Positions 45,201-57,200 of a DNA stretch of 64,000 nucleotides are shown in pieces (the stretch's first letter is position 1; the number at the start of each line of letters is the position of its first letter). A program made the translations under genes and the position numbers. The stretch comes from Acanthaster planci (Eukaryota; Echinodermata; Asteroidea; Valvatida; Acanthasteridae). Under the pieces are notes generated by a model. That model was not told the origin of the DNA, did not search any database, and saw only the letters and a list, made by a program, of their open reading frames with translations. Location: the NCBI RefSeq assembly GCF_001949145.1, contig NW_019091380.1, positions 435,084 through 499,083 of the forward strand. Reading direction: 5' to 3'.

Positions 45201-48200
45201 TTCCAGTCGTGGAAATGAAACACTGTAATACGATTTGCTTCAAAGAAGAGAACTCAGTGTGTCATCAGTTTCTTTCTGACAAATTCAATTGCATTTTACT
45301 TTCTTCCCGCCTATCCATGTCGTATGCAAATTCCAGATTGGTTTCCCTCAACTTAAGCATGACCTACCAATTGGAGTGGTTCACCACTTCATGCAAAATT
45401 TAGTTCATCTACAGTATACATGACATTTTCTCTGCAAGAAAATTCTTATTTTTGTGGGTAGCATTTTAAAACACCGAGACATTAATTTTTCTCTACCAAC
45501 CAGTCCCTCAAAGAAGAAGCTCACCCTAGGAACAAAGTTAATTGAATAGCAAATAAATTCACAACATGGTATAAACAGAGTAACTTGACTATAGTAAAGA
45601 CCAAGACAGAAACGCGTACATGTTCCTATATTTTTTTAACATGCTTAATCAAACACAGATAATTAAAGCAGAAAGATCAAAAAGATAGCATGTGGCGTTC
45701 ACGGATCAATCATGGAATTGACACATGGCATGGGGTTCTGTTGAACAATGCTACAATGGATACATGTATGTACGTGTACGTGTATGTGTGTACATGTACG
45801 TATGTACTGTACATTGCATCTGGCCATAACAATACACCCTGATATTGTATGTACCGTACCATGTCCACACGTTATTTAATATTTACCGGTACAGTACATG
45901 CACTTTAAAATGTGCTACAATTCCTCTTGTTACCATTAAAACTGTATATGCATGCACAAGCACATGTACAGGTACATGTACATCTTGCATGCTTGTTTGC
46001 ACAACACGTGGTCTTACACTGTGCATTGACCTGGGTAGGGTGGGCTGCTTAGGTACATGTATGTGATAGGTGGCAAAATAAGAAACTACATTGGTTTGCT
46101 TGTTTGTTCCAGGCTGATCACTCGTGCATGGTAGCAGTCATGAACTTTGTAAAGTACTTTTGCATGTACATCAATGTGTATTGTGGATACATATACATGT
46201 ACATCTACCGGTATGATTTTGACGTGTGTTCAAGTTCACAATATGGTGGTTTTTTTTCATTTTTAAAAAAGTATACAAAAGGCACATGTATAACCATGGA
46301 CACGAATTCACTTATTTTAAAGTCACAAATCGGAAGCAAATGAATCTTGGGCTTTTGTATTGATTAAAATAAAACTTGGCCATTATTATTGATACATAAA
46401 GACAGTTTGTAACATCAACACAGAAATATTACACTTTTAGAACCTGAATTTGTGGAACGACCTGTTTAACTGTAATGATTAAACTAAGTATTACTGCATG
46501 GCACAGGCGATATTGTCAAAAAATTGGTGTGGCATATTATGAATTCACTTTGTCTAGACATTGAATATTTTGATATTCAGCTGCACCCAGTGACATCAGC
46601 AAAATTTTCTGGTCCTACTGTTTCAACCAAAGGGTTTATCATTTGATTGTTTGTATCAACCACTTATTCAAATATGTATAGTTCAAGAAATACTTGAGTT
46701 CACTGTTGAACCCAATTGTGCAGATTTTCTTTTTAAAGGCATTTTTCTTTGGTATTTTTGTACACTTTTCAGCTGTCATTTAGCCATATTTTGTTCACCA
46801 CATCTGCGCTGCACTATTCTCCAAGATTGGATGGAATTTCAGGCTATTCATGGTGAAGGACAGCAGTGGGTGGAAAGGCTTGCGGTAGCACCATGCGAAG
46901 GAATATATCTCTTTTATGAGTATGTGTGGTTCAGAAACGTTGAGTATACTCCCAGTTCTTTTCTGAACCACACATACTCATAAGAGAGATATATTCCTTT
47001 GCATGGTGCTACCGGAAGCCTTTCTACGTGTTGCTCTCCAAGATCAACAATTACTGATTCCTGAGGTTATGATTGGCAAGTACATGTGGAACGCTATCTG
47101 CTGGAGATGTTCGGTATTTCAAGGCTAACAGGCACCATGTCTTTTGCCTCTTTGTCATTTTTCAGACAAAAAGCCCAAGTGGATCCCTCTACCGCTGGAC
47201 CCGCCAGAGCCCCGCAGCAAAGGCCGGGACAGAGAGCGAGACCGGGACCGGGACAGGGAACCCAGGCACGGACCGGCCCGTAGCGGCAGGGACAGGGAGG
47301 GTGGCGGCCAGGAGGGGGCCCTGCCTCATCGGGACCGACGGGACACCCGGGAGAAGAGAGAGAGCAGGGAGTCAACAGACTCGCCCAGGCACGTCAAGGA
47401 AACCAGCAGCAAAGGTGAGGATTTTGTTTTAGGGGCTTACAACTTGCTGTGTGTGACTGGACACCCCAAAATGAGGCTTAAGGTTTGGTTTTGTTTGAGT
47501 TTGTATTTAGGAGTAATTCCAGAAATTAGGGGTCCAAAAGTGTGATATTTTTGTATCCCCGTTACATCTGACTTTTGTTATTTGACTTGGAAATATCACT
47601 GGAATTGATTTCAAACTGTTACTATTTGTTTGGCAGGTAATTTGCATTAATTCATCACACTTGGAAATTAGAAAATGTGTTCTGAACTTTACAAAATCGT
47701 TTGTCAGATGTGACAGGGACATGGAAAAAATGGACCCCTAATTTCTTGAATTGTCCTGAGAACAAACTGGGCTCCTATGTTCTTATGTATTGTTCAATTT
47801 GGCATCTTGTTAATGGAGCGGAAAAAAATGGCGGATTCTTGTTGATGAAAGGCTTTTTCGTATTTACCCGAAAGCTAAACGAATTCAGTGTCACAAAGCA
47901 TTTGCTACAAAATTTGCTTGAGTTATAATTATCCAATTTTGTGAATTTGCAGTGAGTATACCAGTATATGACCCGGCCTTTACGTTGTAAAGGCTTATAC
48001 TCAAAAGTTGTGCTGGGGACATAAGACTCATTTTGTGAGGTTGGGTCATGTGTAACCTGTGGTGATGCAAGTCGCTTATCTAAGCCGTTTCTGTCTGGTA
48101 TGGCTTTGGCTCTGGACTCCGCCTTTGAATGAGACAGGGCACTTTATTACAACAGGGTCCCTGATGGCCAACATACAACGTGCCTCCTGTGTACTTGTTT

Positions 48201-51200
48201 ATGTGCGTGGGAGCTCGGTTGGTCACCATAGCAACATAGCAACCAATGAGATGGTGTGAGTCATGCGACAGCTTCCTGTTCCATTAGGGTTTGGTTACTA
48301 TTCTGATAGAACAAAGATTGTCATTATACAAGCTGTCTTCAAGGAGCTATGATGGACACTCAACAGATATACAGCAGAATGGTCTTGTTTCATTGTATGA
48401 ATGACTGAGATATAGTTGGCATGTCTACCCTGTGTTGAAGTGCGCCCTCACTGGCAAAGGAGAGACAGGCCGATGGGAAATTTTTTTCAACTGAGCTCAT
48501 GCACGCGCCTGACGCACACATGGAGAGCATACAATCCAACATAAATTGGCTGCACGTTCTCAGCTCGCTCGGCAACAAATGTGCACGTAAGCCTGCCTAC
48601 TCACCCGATGAGTTGCAACCAAAGGATTGCCGTGTCAGTGTAAAAACGCACTCTCTCTTGTACTCGTTCAGAGTAGGATTGTAAATGTCTTGGTTTGTCT
48701 GTCTCTTTCTCTTCAGGGACGACCCCGGGCTCCTGGCATGAAGAACGCAGTCAAAGCCCCAGTGCCTCCAGCACCGACAGTCGGAGCTGGTCCCGCGGTG
48801 CCTACCGGGGTCGGGGCAGGGGCAGAGGTCGTGGCCGAGGTCGCGGCCGCGGCGGGTACTTCCGTGCCGCTGAGTCATGGCCCAGCACAGCAGTAGAACC
48901 TGGTAAGAGACTTTCAGTTCATCATTTGTGGCCTGCAGAAAGACAAACTGTAAAGCTATGAGTAATATCAAGCAGAATTTTTGTTTAATTTCTATTCAAC
49001 AATTGTAAGAACATTCCAAATTGCCGCTAAAGAAGAATTAATCTACGGATACCTAATTACCAGTGCATGAGAATCATTCTTAACATTCTGCTTCATTACA
49101 AAAAGTGCGCGGAAACTGCATTTAATCCCTGTTATTTGTTACGTGCTCAATAAAACTGCACAAAATAATAATATTGTCATTTTAAGGAATGCAAGTGGCC
49201 AACTTTTTCCTTTGATACAGTTACGGATCCGACCTTCATACCACCCCAGGCGTACTTTGAGCCTGGGAAGTTTGACACACCATTTATGACCTTCCCTCCT
49301 TACCCGTATGATGGCTCGTTGTACTCAGCAGGACCCATGCCCCTGGAGCCTGACCAGGGAACGCTACGCGACTACGTCAAGAAACAGATGTGAGTTGGTT
49401 CTCGGCAAAGGCTAATGAGTAGAACTGTTTTAGTAGAACTGTAAGGGGAGTCAGGTTTGAGTAGGGGAGTCGGGTTGGAGTAGGAAAGTCAGGTTGGTGT
49501 AGGGGAGTCAGGTTGGTGTAGGGGAAGTCAGGTTGGTGTAGGGGAGTCAGGTTTGTGTAGGGGAGTTAGGTTTGTGTAGGGGNNNNNNNNNNNNNNNNNN
49601 NNNNNNNNNNNNNNNNNNNNNNNNNNNNNNNNNNNNNNNNNNNNNNNNNNNNNNNNNNNNNNNNNNNNNNNNNNNNNNNNNNNNNNNNNNNNAGGTTGGT
49701 GTAGGGGAGTCAGGTTGGTGTAGGGGAATCAGGTTGGTGTAGGGGAGTTAGGTTTGTGTAGGGGAGTCAGGTTGGTGTAGGGGAATCAGGTTGGTGTAGG
49801 GGAATCAGGTTGGTGTAGGGGAGTTAGGTTTGTGTAGGGGAGTCAGGTTGAAGTAGCGGCTCTTCCTGGGCTTCCACCTCTGCGACCCGGGTTCAAATCC
49901 CACCTAGGTCAGCGTGTGGATTGGGTTTTCAGTCCCTGCCTGATTCCGTGGGTTTTCCCTGGAATATGTGTCCGGGGCTTTGCTTCCACTAAAACTAAAC
50001 ATTTCTTTATGGCCCTCTTAACTGTCACGTCATCCTGTAATTGGCACTAAATATACTGTTTGATGAACAACTGTCAATAAAATAAAATAGAGATTTCAAG
50101 ATCCTGATTGTGTGTCTTTCTACAATCCCATTTTCTAGGAAAACTTTATTGAATGTGACCTTGAAAAGTCATGCATATGCATGATATATGAAATTACTCC
50201 TGTGAAATTCACTCAATTACCTTATGTGGCTCTTTTTGTGGGCATTTTGACCTTTTTGAAGTGCCATTTTTAACTGTTCATGCTCATGCCGTGTTTGTGA
50301 TCTTTCTACAAATGTATAGAAATTTAGACTGCACTTCACCACTGAATTAGGAAGTACTAAATTGAAGTCTTCTTGTTTTTTCAGTGAATACTATTTCAGT
50401 GTCGAGAATCTTGTGAAGGATCTCTTTCTAAGGAGAAAGGTGAGAAATGGCATTGGGTATGTCAAAACATTTTGGATCAGTTAGTCATTTTATTTTCACG
50501 GGGTTTGTTTGGTTTTCACCCAATGAACTGATGACAAACTTGGAAAGCCCTTTCTTGCGAAATGCCTTATTAGAACTGCTTGCAAAACAACTGTTCAGAA
50601 CCTGGTTCTCATGTATTCATCATCCAATCCCTGTTCAGATGGACTCGGAGGGATACCTGCCCGTAAGCCTTATTGCCAGCTTCCATCGAGTACAGACACT
50701 AACGGCAGAAAGCCAGATTATTGTTGAGGTGAGGTCAGAAGAGTTCTTGGAAATTCATCCGACATTTATCCTAAGAGATCATTTGTCTGAAAAACCTCAT
50801 CCATTTATTTACTGACAATTACGGAAAATTTCTTTTCAGTCAATTTAACGTAAGATTGAGCACTGCATGTTGCTCATGTTCTACAAAATAAAGAAAAATT
50901 GTACTTATTTTAGTGCACACACGTACATATAAAACATTTGCGCAAGTGCTTCAGATTTGTGATATTTATGGACAACAAACCGATGTTAATTCAAAAGAAA
51001 TAACGATTGCATGCCATCGTTTTCTGTGCACTAAAGGAATAAAGTACTCATTTTTTACATATGTATCATTGAGTTGAATGTGTACAACTTTTTTTTTAAT
51101 GTGTGACAGATGGGTTATTTTTTTTGCTGATGGCATTCAAGAATTTGAAATGATTGAATTTCGCCAATCTGCGTCGACCCCCACAGGCACTGACAGACAG

Positions 51201-54200
51201 CGAGGAGGTTGAGCTCTCGCCTGACCGGACCAAAATCCGTCGGCGCGATGATCCCAAGCAGTGGATCATCACAGGCCCCTCCATCCCTACAGCTGCCACC
51301 TCGGTACTGTCGTACGACAGTCCCGAGTTCGTCCCCGGCCAGCCCTACCCCTACGTGGCTCACGACACAGGTGCGTGTGTTGTTAAGACTGTGTGCTCTA
51401 AGCTTCTGGGGCCGATTTCATAAAGCTGCTTAAGCACAAAAAATCTTCCTTAAAAAACAAAGGTTACCTGCTCAAAATCTATGAAGTTGTCAGGCTAACC
51501 AAAAGACAGGTGAATACCATTCCAAAATAATATACATCACGTGGAGTTTTGGCTGGTAACTTGATTTGTCAAACAAGGTTTTTTCTTGCTTAAGCAAATT
51601 CTGTGCTTAAGCAGCTCTCGAAATTGGCCCCTGGAGGGACAAGATTGCTTGTGTGCATGAAAATCCTCTGGCCAGTGATTATATCCATTGCTGTTCACAT
51701 TCTGCATTGGGTGATGTACTCGTAGTACAATACCATGTAGATGAATGCTATATAATGAGGCCACCAGAAACTGACACTATGCTTCGTTTATCTGGATACT
51801 TCAGGCATCAAATGTTGATCCTGTGTAGATGAGGGATGTGACATGAACATTCGTCTTGAATTTGAGAAATACAATGCTTGTGAAATACGGGGAAATTTCT
51901 TTTGAATTGAACAGTTGCAAGAATTCTTTGGCATGTTTGCTGAGAACCAGTCTGTTTACACTCAAGTCGAAGAGACTGCAGTTGTCAGGGGCCTGTTATC
52001 AATCCCTGTGTAACTAAGCCTTGCCTTTTTAATGAGGATGTATCCATTGCAAAGGAACAAGGAAGCACAGGAACACCAAAAAATCCATTTTTTGAGAACT
52101 TGGGATCAAATTTTGTTTTTGTTTCTGCTGTTTCTCAGCAGACTTCTTTGTTTTAAAAACAGAAAGATAGAAAAATGTAAGGTTTTTCTTGAATATTTTT
52201 TGTATGCGAATGTCTTCAGAATCAGCACCCACGTCCCCCACCCCTGCTCCCACTTCCAAGGAAGCAGAAGATGAACCGGTCAGTGACAGTGAGACCAAAC
52301 CCACGCCGGAGCGCAAGGACAGCAGCAGCGGGGGTATAGGGGTCAGCATGACCCCCGGCCTGTCCACTAGCCTACCGGAGAAGGAGTCGGCAATCTGGAC
52401 CGAGGTCCGCCGGCGACACCGCAGTCCGGCTGCTCCAAAGACAAAGGTGGGTGGGATGAAAGAAGGGGGAGACTTAATGTATGTCTTGTAGTTGAGTCTT
52501 TTGTAATAGGCTGATGGCCGTTGTCTGCTGAAGTCTATTTGGGCAGTTCATAGTTGTCATGTCAGCTGTCATGCATTTAGGTGCACAAAATGCACCCGAA
52601 GGGCACTAAATATAGCTACAGCAGATATATACTGATAACCAGCTGCTCCGTATAGCTTGGAAGTCTTTGAGATGTCGGACAGTTGCTTGATTGCAGTGGA
52701 CTTGGTCTTCAGTTGTTTCTGAAGTTGTAGTTCTCCCGAAGGAGAGAGGACTTGGTCGACCCCTCCCTCCAACAGTGCAGACTTTGGGTATTTTCAAGGT
52801 GTTACAGTTGTGTAACCGCATGCTGTTTTTCCCGGTTGTTTGTTTTTTAGACGTCTGCTGCACCTGAGCAGGACTCGGAGGTCTTTGATGGACCGGAAGA
52901 ACTTGACTTCCAATTTGATGAGGAACTCACTAACATCACTGGCAGTGGAAGAAAGAATACCTTCTCGGAATGGTATGATGCGGAAACCCTGAAAACTATT
53001 TGGTTTATTGAAGCCTATGATTTACTACAGTGGTTGAGACCTCTGCACTAGTAAGCAGGAGGTCGTTGGTTCAAGTCCCACCCCAGTAAACTTGGGATTT
53101 TTGTTTTTAAATGGACAAATACTGAATATCCAATGTTACATATATTTACAGAAGGCAAAACTTGTTATTAACCTTCCTGCTGCTGTAACCATCAAAAACA
53201 GTAAACAATTCCTTCCACTTGATTTGCCCCAGTACACAGACACATATGGGAAATTTGACTAATTTTGACTGATATGACAACTGTCTCAGGAAAGTGTCTT
53301 TGCAAAGGAGGGTTTTAAAATTAACACCTTCCCGAAGCAAAATATATCTTGTAACAGAAATATCCTTTGATGCTTATTGCGCTTGCCTGGTTCTCTGCTT
53401 TTTTTTGGGTTGCTTTTCTTTGGCCAGACAAGTTAGCTAAGACAGTGTTCAGAACTTAAACAAGGCTTCCAGCACTATGGCTGTGGCTCTTGTCAGACCT
53501 AGGACCAATTTCATAGAGCTGCTTAAGCACAAAATTTGCTTAAGCGCTAAAAAATCTGGCTTAAAAAACAAAGGTTACCAGCTCAAAATCTATGTGATTG
53601 CCATGGTAACCAAAAGACCGGTTAAACCATTCCAAAACAACATACATCACAAGGAGTTTTGGCTGGTGCCTTGATTTTTTTTCAAGCAAGGTTTTTTCAC
53701 GCTTAAGCAAATACTGTGCTTTAGCGGCTCTATGGAAATGGCCCCTGGACTCAGCACTAGCCAGCAGATTGGGATGCAGACCAAGCCACATTTTCTGCAG
53801 TGCAGTCTCCAGATATTAGACGAACTTGCAGAAGCTGAAGGAAAGTTGTTCGTTTATGCAGTGGCCACTGCATAAAGTGCATGGGAAAATTCTGACTGCT
53901 GGTTGTTTGCACCCTCAGGTCTGATGATTCTGATGACGAGCTGACTGACCACGAAGTCAGCAAGATCATCATTGTGACCCAGACACCACCCTGCTACAAG
54001 AAGCACCCGGGCGGTGACCGGACCGGGTACCACGTCTCCCGGGCCAAGATGACCAGCGACCTGGCCAAGATCATCAACGACGGACTCTACTACTACGAGA
54101 TGGACCTGTGGACCGAGGACGACTTGCAGAAGGTGAAAGATGAATTCTGGTTGTGAGGACATTGTGATAGGCATCTGCTTGTATTGCTCTGATTCACATG

Positions 54201-57200
54201 CGACATTTTGCTTCCTCCAGAATGAATACATGTACAAGAAGATCAACACCATCAGCCAAGAGCATTTCTCCACCCTTACCCCCACCGCGCCTTATGAGGA
54301 GCAGGAGGTGCCCCCGGCCCCACCCCCGGCCCCACCCAAAGAGGAGAAGGAGGCGGGCGAGGGCAAGAAGGAGCCGGATGTCAGACCCAAGGACATCCCC
54401 AACAGAGGTACAGAGTTTGAGATTGAGAATGCACTGTTATCTGAACAGATTAGTGTCTTTTGTTTAGATCAAGTGAGCAGAATCCGTCATGGTACATAAA
54501 ATGTTTATTGGAGGGTTGAACCGAAATTCTTGCACCATGTCATTGACTCGTCTCAGAACTGCTACATTGAGTCAACTGGTTTGTGTTTTCCTTATCGGCC
54601 TGTACACACATTTTTAATACATGTTCTAAAAAATAATGAAAAATTCAACATGCGTCCCAATTATTGAACATGGTATATAATTGGCTACTTTGTTTTCCAA
54701 GTATCCAAGCACTCCCGAGTCTGCTACCTTGCAGGAAGACATATTGAGCAAGCTGGAATAATGCGAGTTGTAGTAAATGCCCCACCGCTGCTAAGGGGTA
54801 CATGACCAATTTCCCCCCCCCCATTTCACCATGTCCCATTGACAGAGCTCTCAATCATTACCACAGGTATCCCAGCAGCAGCCACCAAGTTGGACAGGCC
54901 GATCTCCCAGTCACTCCCCACGGCCGTGCCCCAGGGTCCCCATCGGCGGGAGCCAGTACGGCCCATGGGCTCCCGCACCCCGCGGTCAAAGGACGCCCAG
55001 AGCTCCCCCAGGTTCTACCCTGTCATCAAGGATCAGAAGCCGATTGATAACAAAGTGAGTGGACTCGCAGAAAGGTTTTTTTCTCTTTTGAGCTGCTGTC
55101 GTCTGTCTTCTTTGTTGCTCACTTCTTTCCAGTTGCAAATCTTCATTTTTGTTGCTGGAATGACACGTCCGTTAACAATGGCGCTAAGAAAACAGAAGGA
55201 CGATCATGGCGACGGTACCGCAATGCATTTTGGTAATAGAGGGTACAATTAATAGGGGTGTAACGATACCACTTTCTCACGATACAATACATATTGCGAT
55301 ACTTGGGTGGTGATACGCATCACGATACGTATCAATAAGTTGAAAGCCAATTTAAAACAATTCACTGAGTAACTTACCAGTGGTAACTTACCAATGGTAA
55401 GTTTATAGGTGATGAGGACAAGAAGCTCCTGCAAGGTGAGTCCCAAAATTAAACATAAAACTGCATTTATATCTCTAAGTGTTTCTGGTTTATTAACAAA
55501 AAAATAGCTATGCTTCCTATTACATTGAAACAAATCGGTTGGGTAGGTTGTTACTATCTTTTTTTTTCGTCGAAAGTTTTTGGGTCAAAGTTTCAGATTC
55601 AGAAATTTTTATAAATTAAAAAGTGATTTTGATGGTCTACGGTATATTCCATCCACATCTTTTTCTGCGGATTCGTAACTTGAGGAGTCTCTTCAGACAA
55701 TTATACATTTGTGTTGTACTAACATTTTAATGAGTTAATATCCAAAAAATGTTTGAAGGCTCGTACAAAACATCACACACATAATGCATGACACAATAAC
55801 TTAGTGCACCCTGCGCCACTCCATCGGCGAAAGCAAGAATGTACTTACCTAATTTCAAATTGTAAATTCACAGTGAAATGTGTGCTACCACAAGTAACAG
55901 TGGAGATTGTTAGTCACTACTTCCGCTTCTACATAAACGCCTGTAAAGAGTCCCACTGACACAGGAATGAATATTTTAGAATTGCGATTATCGATGCATC
56001 GGTGAATCGTTACACCCCTCACACTTAATAAAGTTTTTAGTGAAGGGCAAAAGACGTACATGGAAATTTACAAATATAGCGACTGTTAGGATAGGCATTC
56101 GCTAGCAGACTCGTCCCGCACCATTGTGGGGGAGGATTTCAGTTGTTTGTTTTTCTCTGCTGCTTTGATAGTCTTAGTTCTCACAATCCGCCTTGAGCAG
56201 AAGCACCCCCTCATTGGGCCCTGTTGCTAGAAAAATTGCACCCTCTCTTAGTCCCGCTCGATGAGTTTTAGGACATCACTTGCTTTTGCTTATCTTTTAG
56301 CTCAGGGAGCATTTTTATCAGGAAGTTTTCTATTTATGTTTGGGATCTTTTCTTAATCCCCCAGAATAGAACTCCGAGTTGGATCCCACTCATTTTTCCC
56401 TTTGAATCAAAACTGGCAGGGCGTCTGAAATGTGAGGGCCCATTAAGTTAGATGATAGACAGCACTAGCACACTCCACATCAGGACAAAGCACACTCATT
56501 ACGCTGTTCAATTTTTCGGCAGACACCAAGGAAACGCAAGACGAAACACAGTGACAATCCACCAGTGGAGAGCCACGTTGGCTGGGTCATGGACTCCAGG
56601 GAACACCCCAGCAGATCCAGGAACGCATCCGTTGGGTGAGCTACGAGCTTTACTGTGCTAAATGAGACTTGCTTATCTTGGTATTCTCCATTAGCATGCT
56701 GCCGTGACTGTCTGCTGTAGTAACCTTAGAAGAACTGGGGGGGTGGTAAACAACCACCCCTCCCCCTTGACATTTTTCTGATGTCATCCCAGTGCATTTT
56801 TTTTCACTCGTCAAGCCTACAGGAACTGTTTCAGTAATATCTTGCAGTCATATTGGCACCAGTTTTGTGAAAATCAGACATACCATTCTCGCTCAGTGCC
56901 CATTTTTCCCAAACACGTCAGCCAAAAAGGTATACTTTTTCCACTGACGCGCTCAGTGCATGCAGGATGACAATAACAACACCACCATAAGTCAGATGGA
57001 GTTGAAACTCCACATTAGTACCAGTAATGAGTGTCTTCAATGCATGCCATGTGCAAAAGGATCAGGCATGGAACAGCTTGAGTTTAAGGGGTGGTAACAG
57101 CTTGAGTTTGTAGGGGTGGTAGAATCCACCCCTTCCCAGCTGTGAGATGGTCCCAAACCCCAGCTCTGTCAGGGCCGTGATATCAAGCACTGATGCGAAC

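Larger units (their letters stand above)
39187..47165. other. LARP1 intron 4 with internal first exon
   Basis: This is the longest LARP1 intron (8.0 kb). Apart from the candidate first exon at 44744 it holds a MITE, two GAACCGAA-rich segments (40615-40695, 41815-41885), TACATGTA palindromes (40825-40865, 45760-45815, 45960-45985) and the foldback at 46871. No other coding exon is seen. Confidence 0.6.

Noticed and set aside
49443-49854. CRISPR-like direct repeats
   Set aside because: The units are contiguous 19-mers without unique spacers, in a metazoan intron.
49880-49910. tRNA gene
   Set aside because: Only a B-box and T-arm-like piece are present, with no acceptor stem or anticodon arm. 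A SINE explains it better.
53030-53090. tRNA gene
   Set aside because: The arms pair imperfectly, the anticodon loop is too long and no acceptor stem closes.
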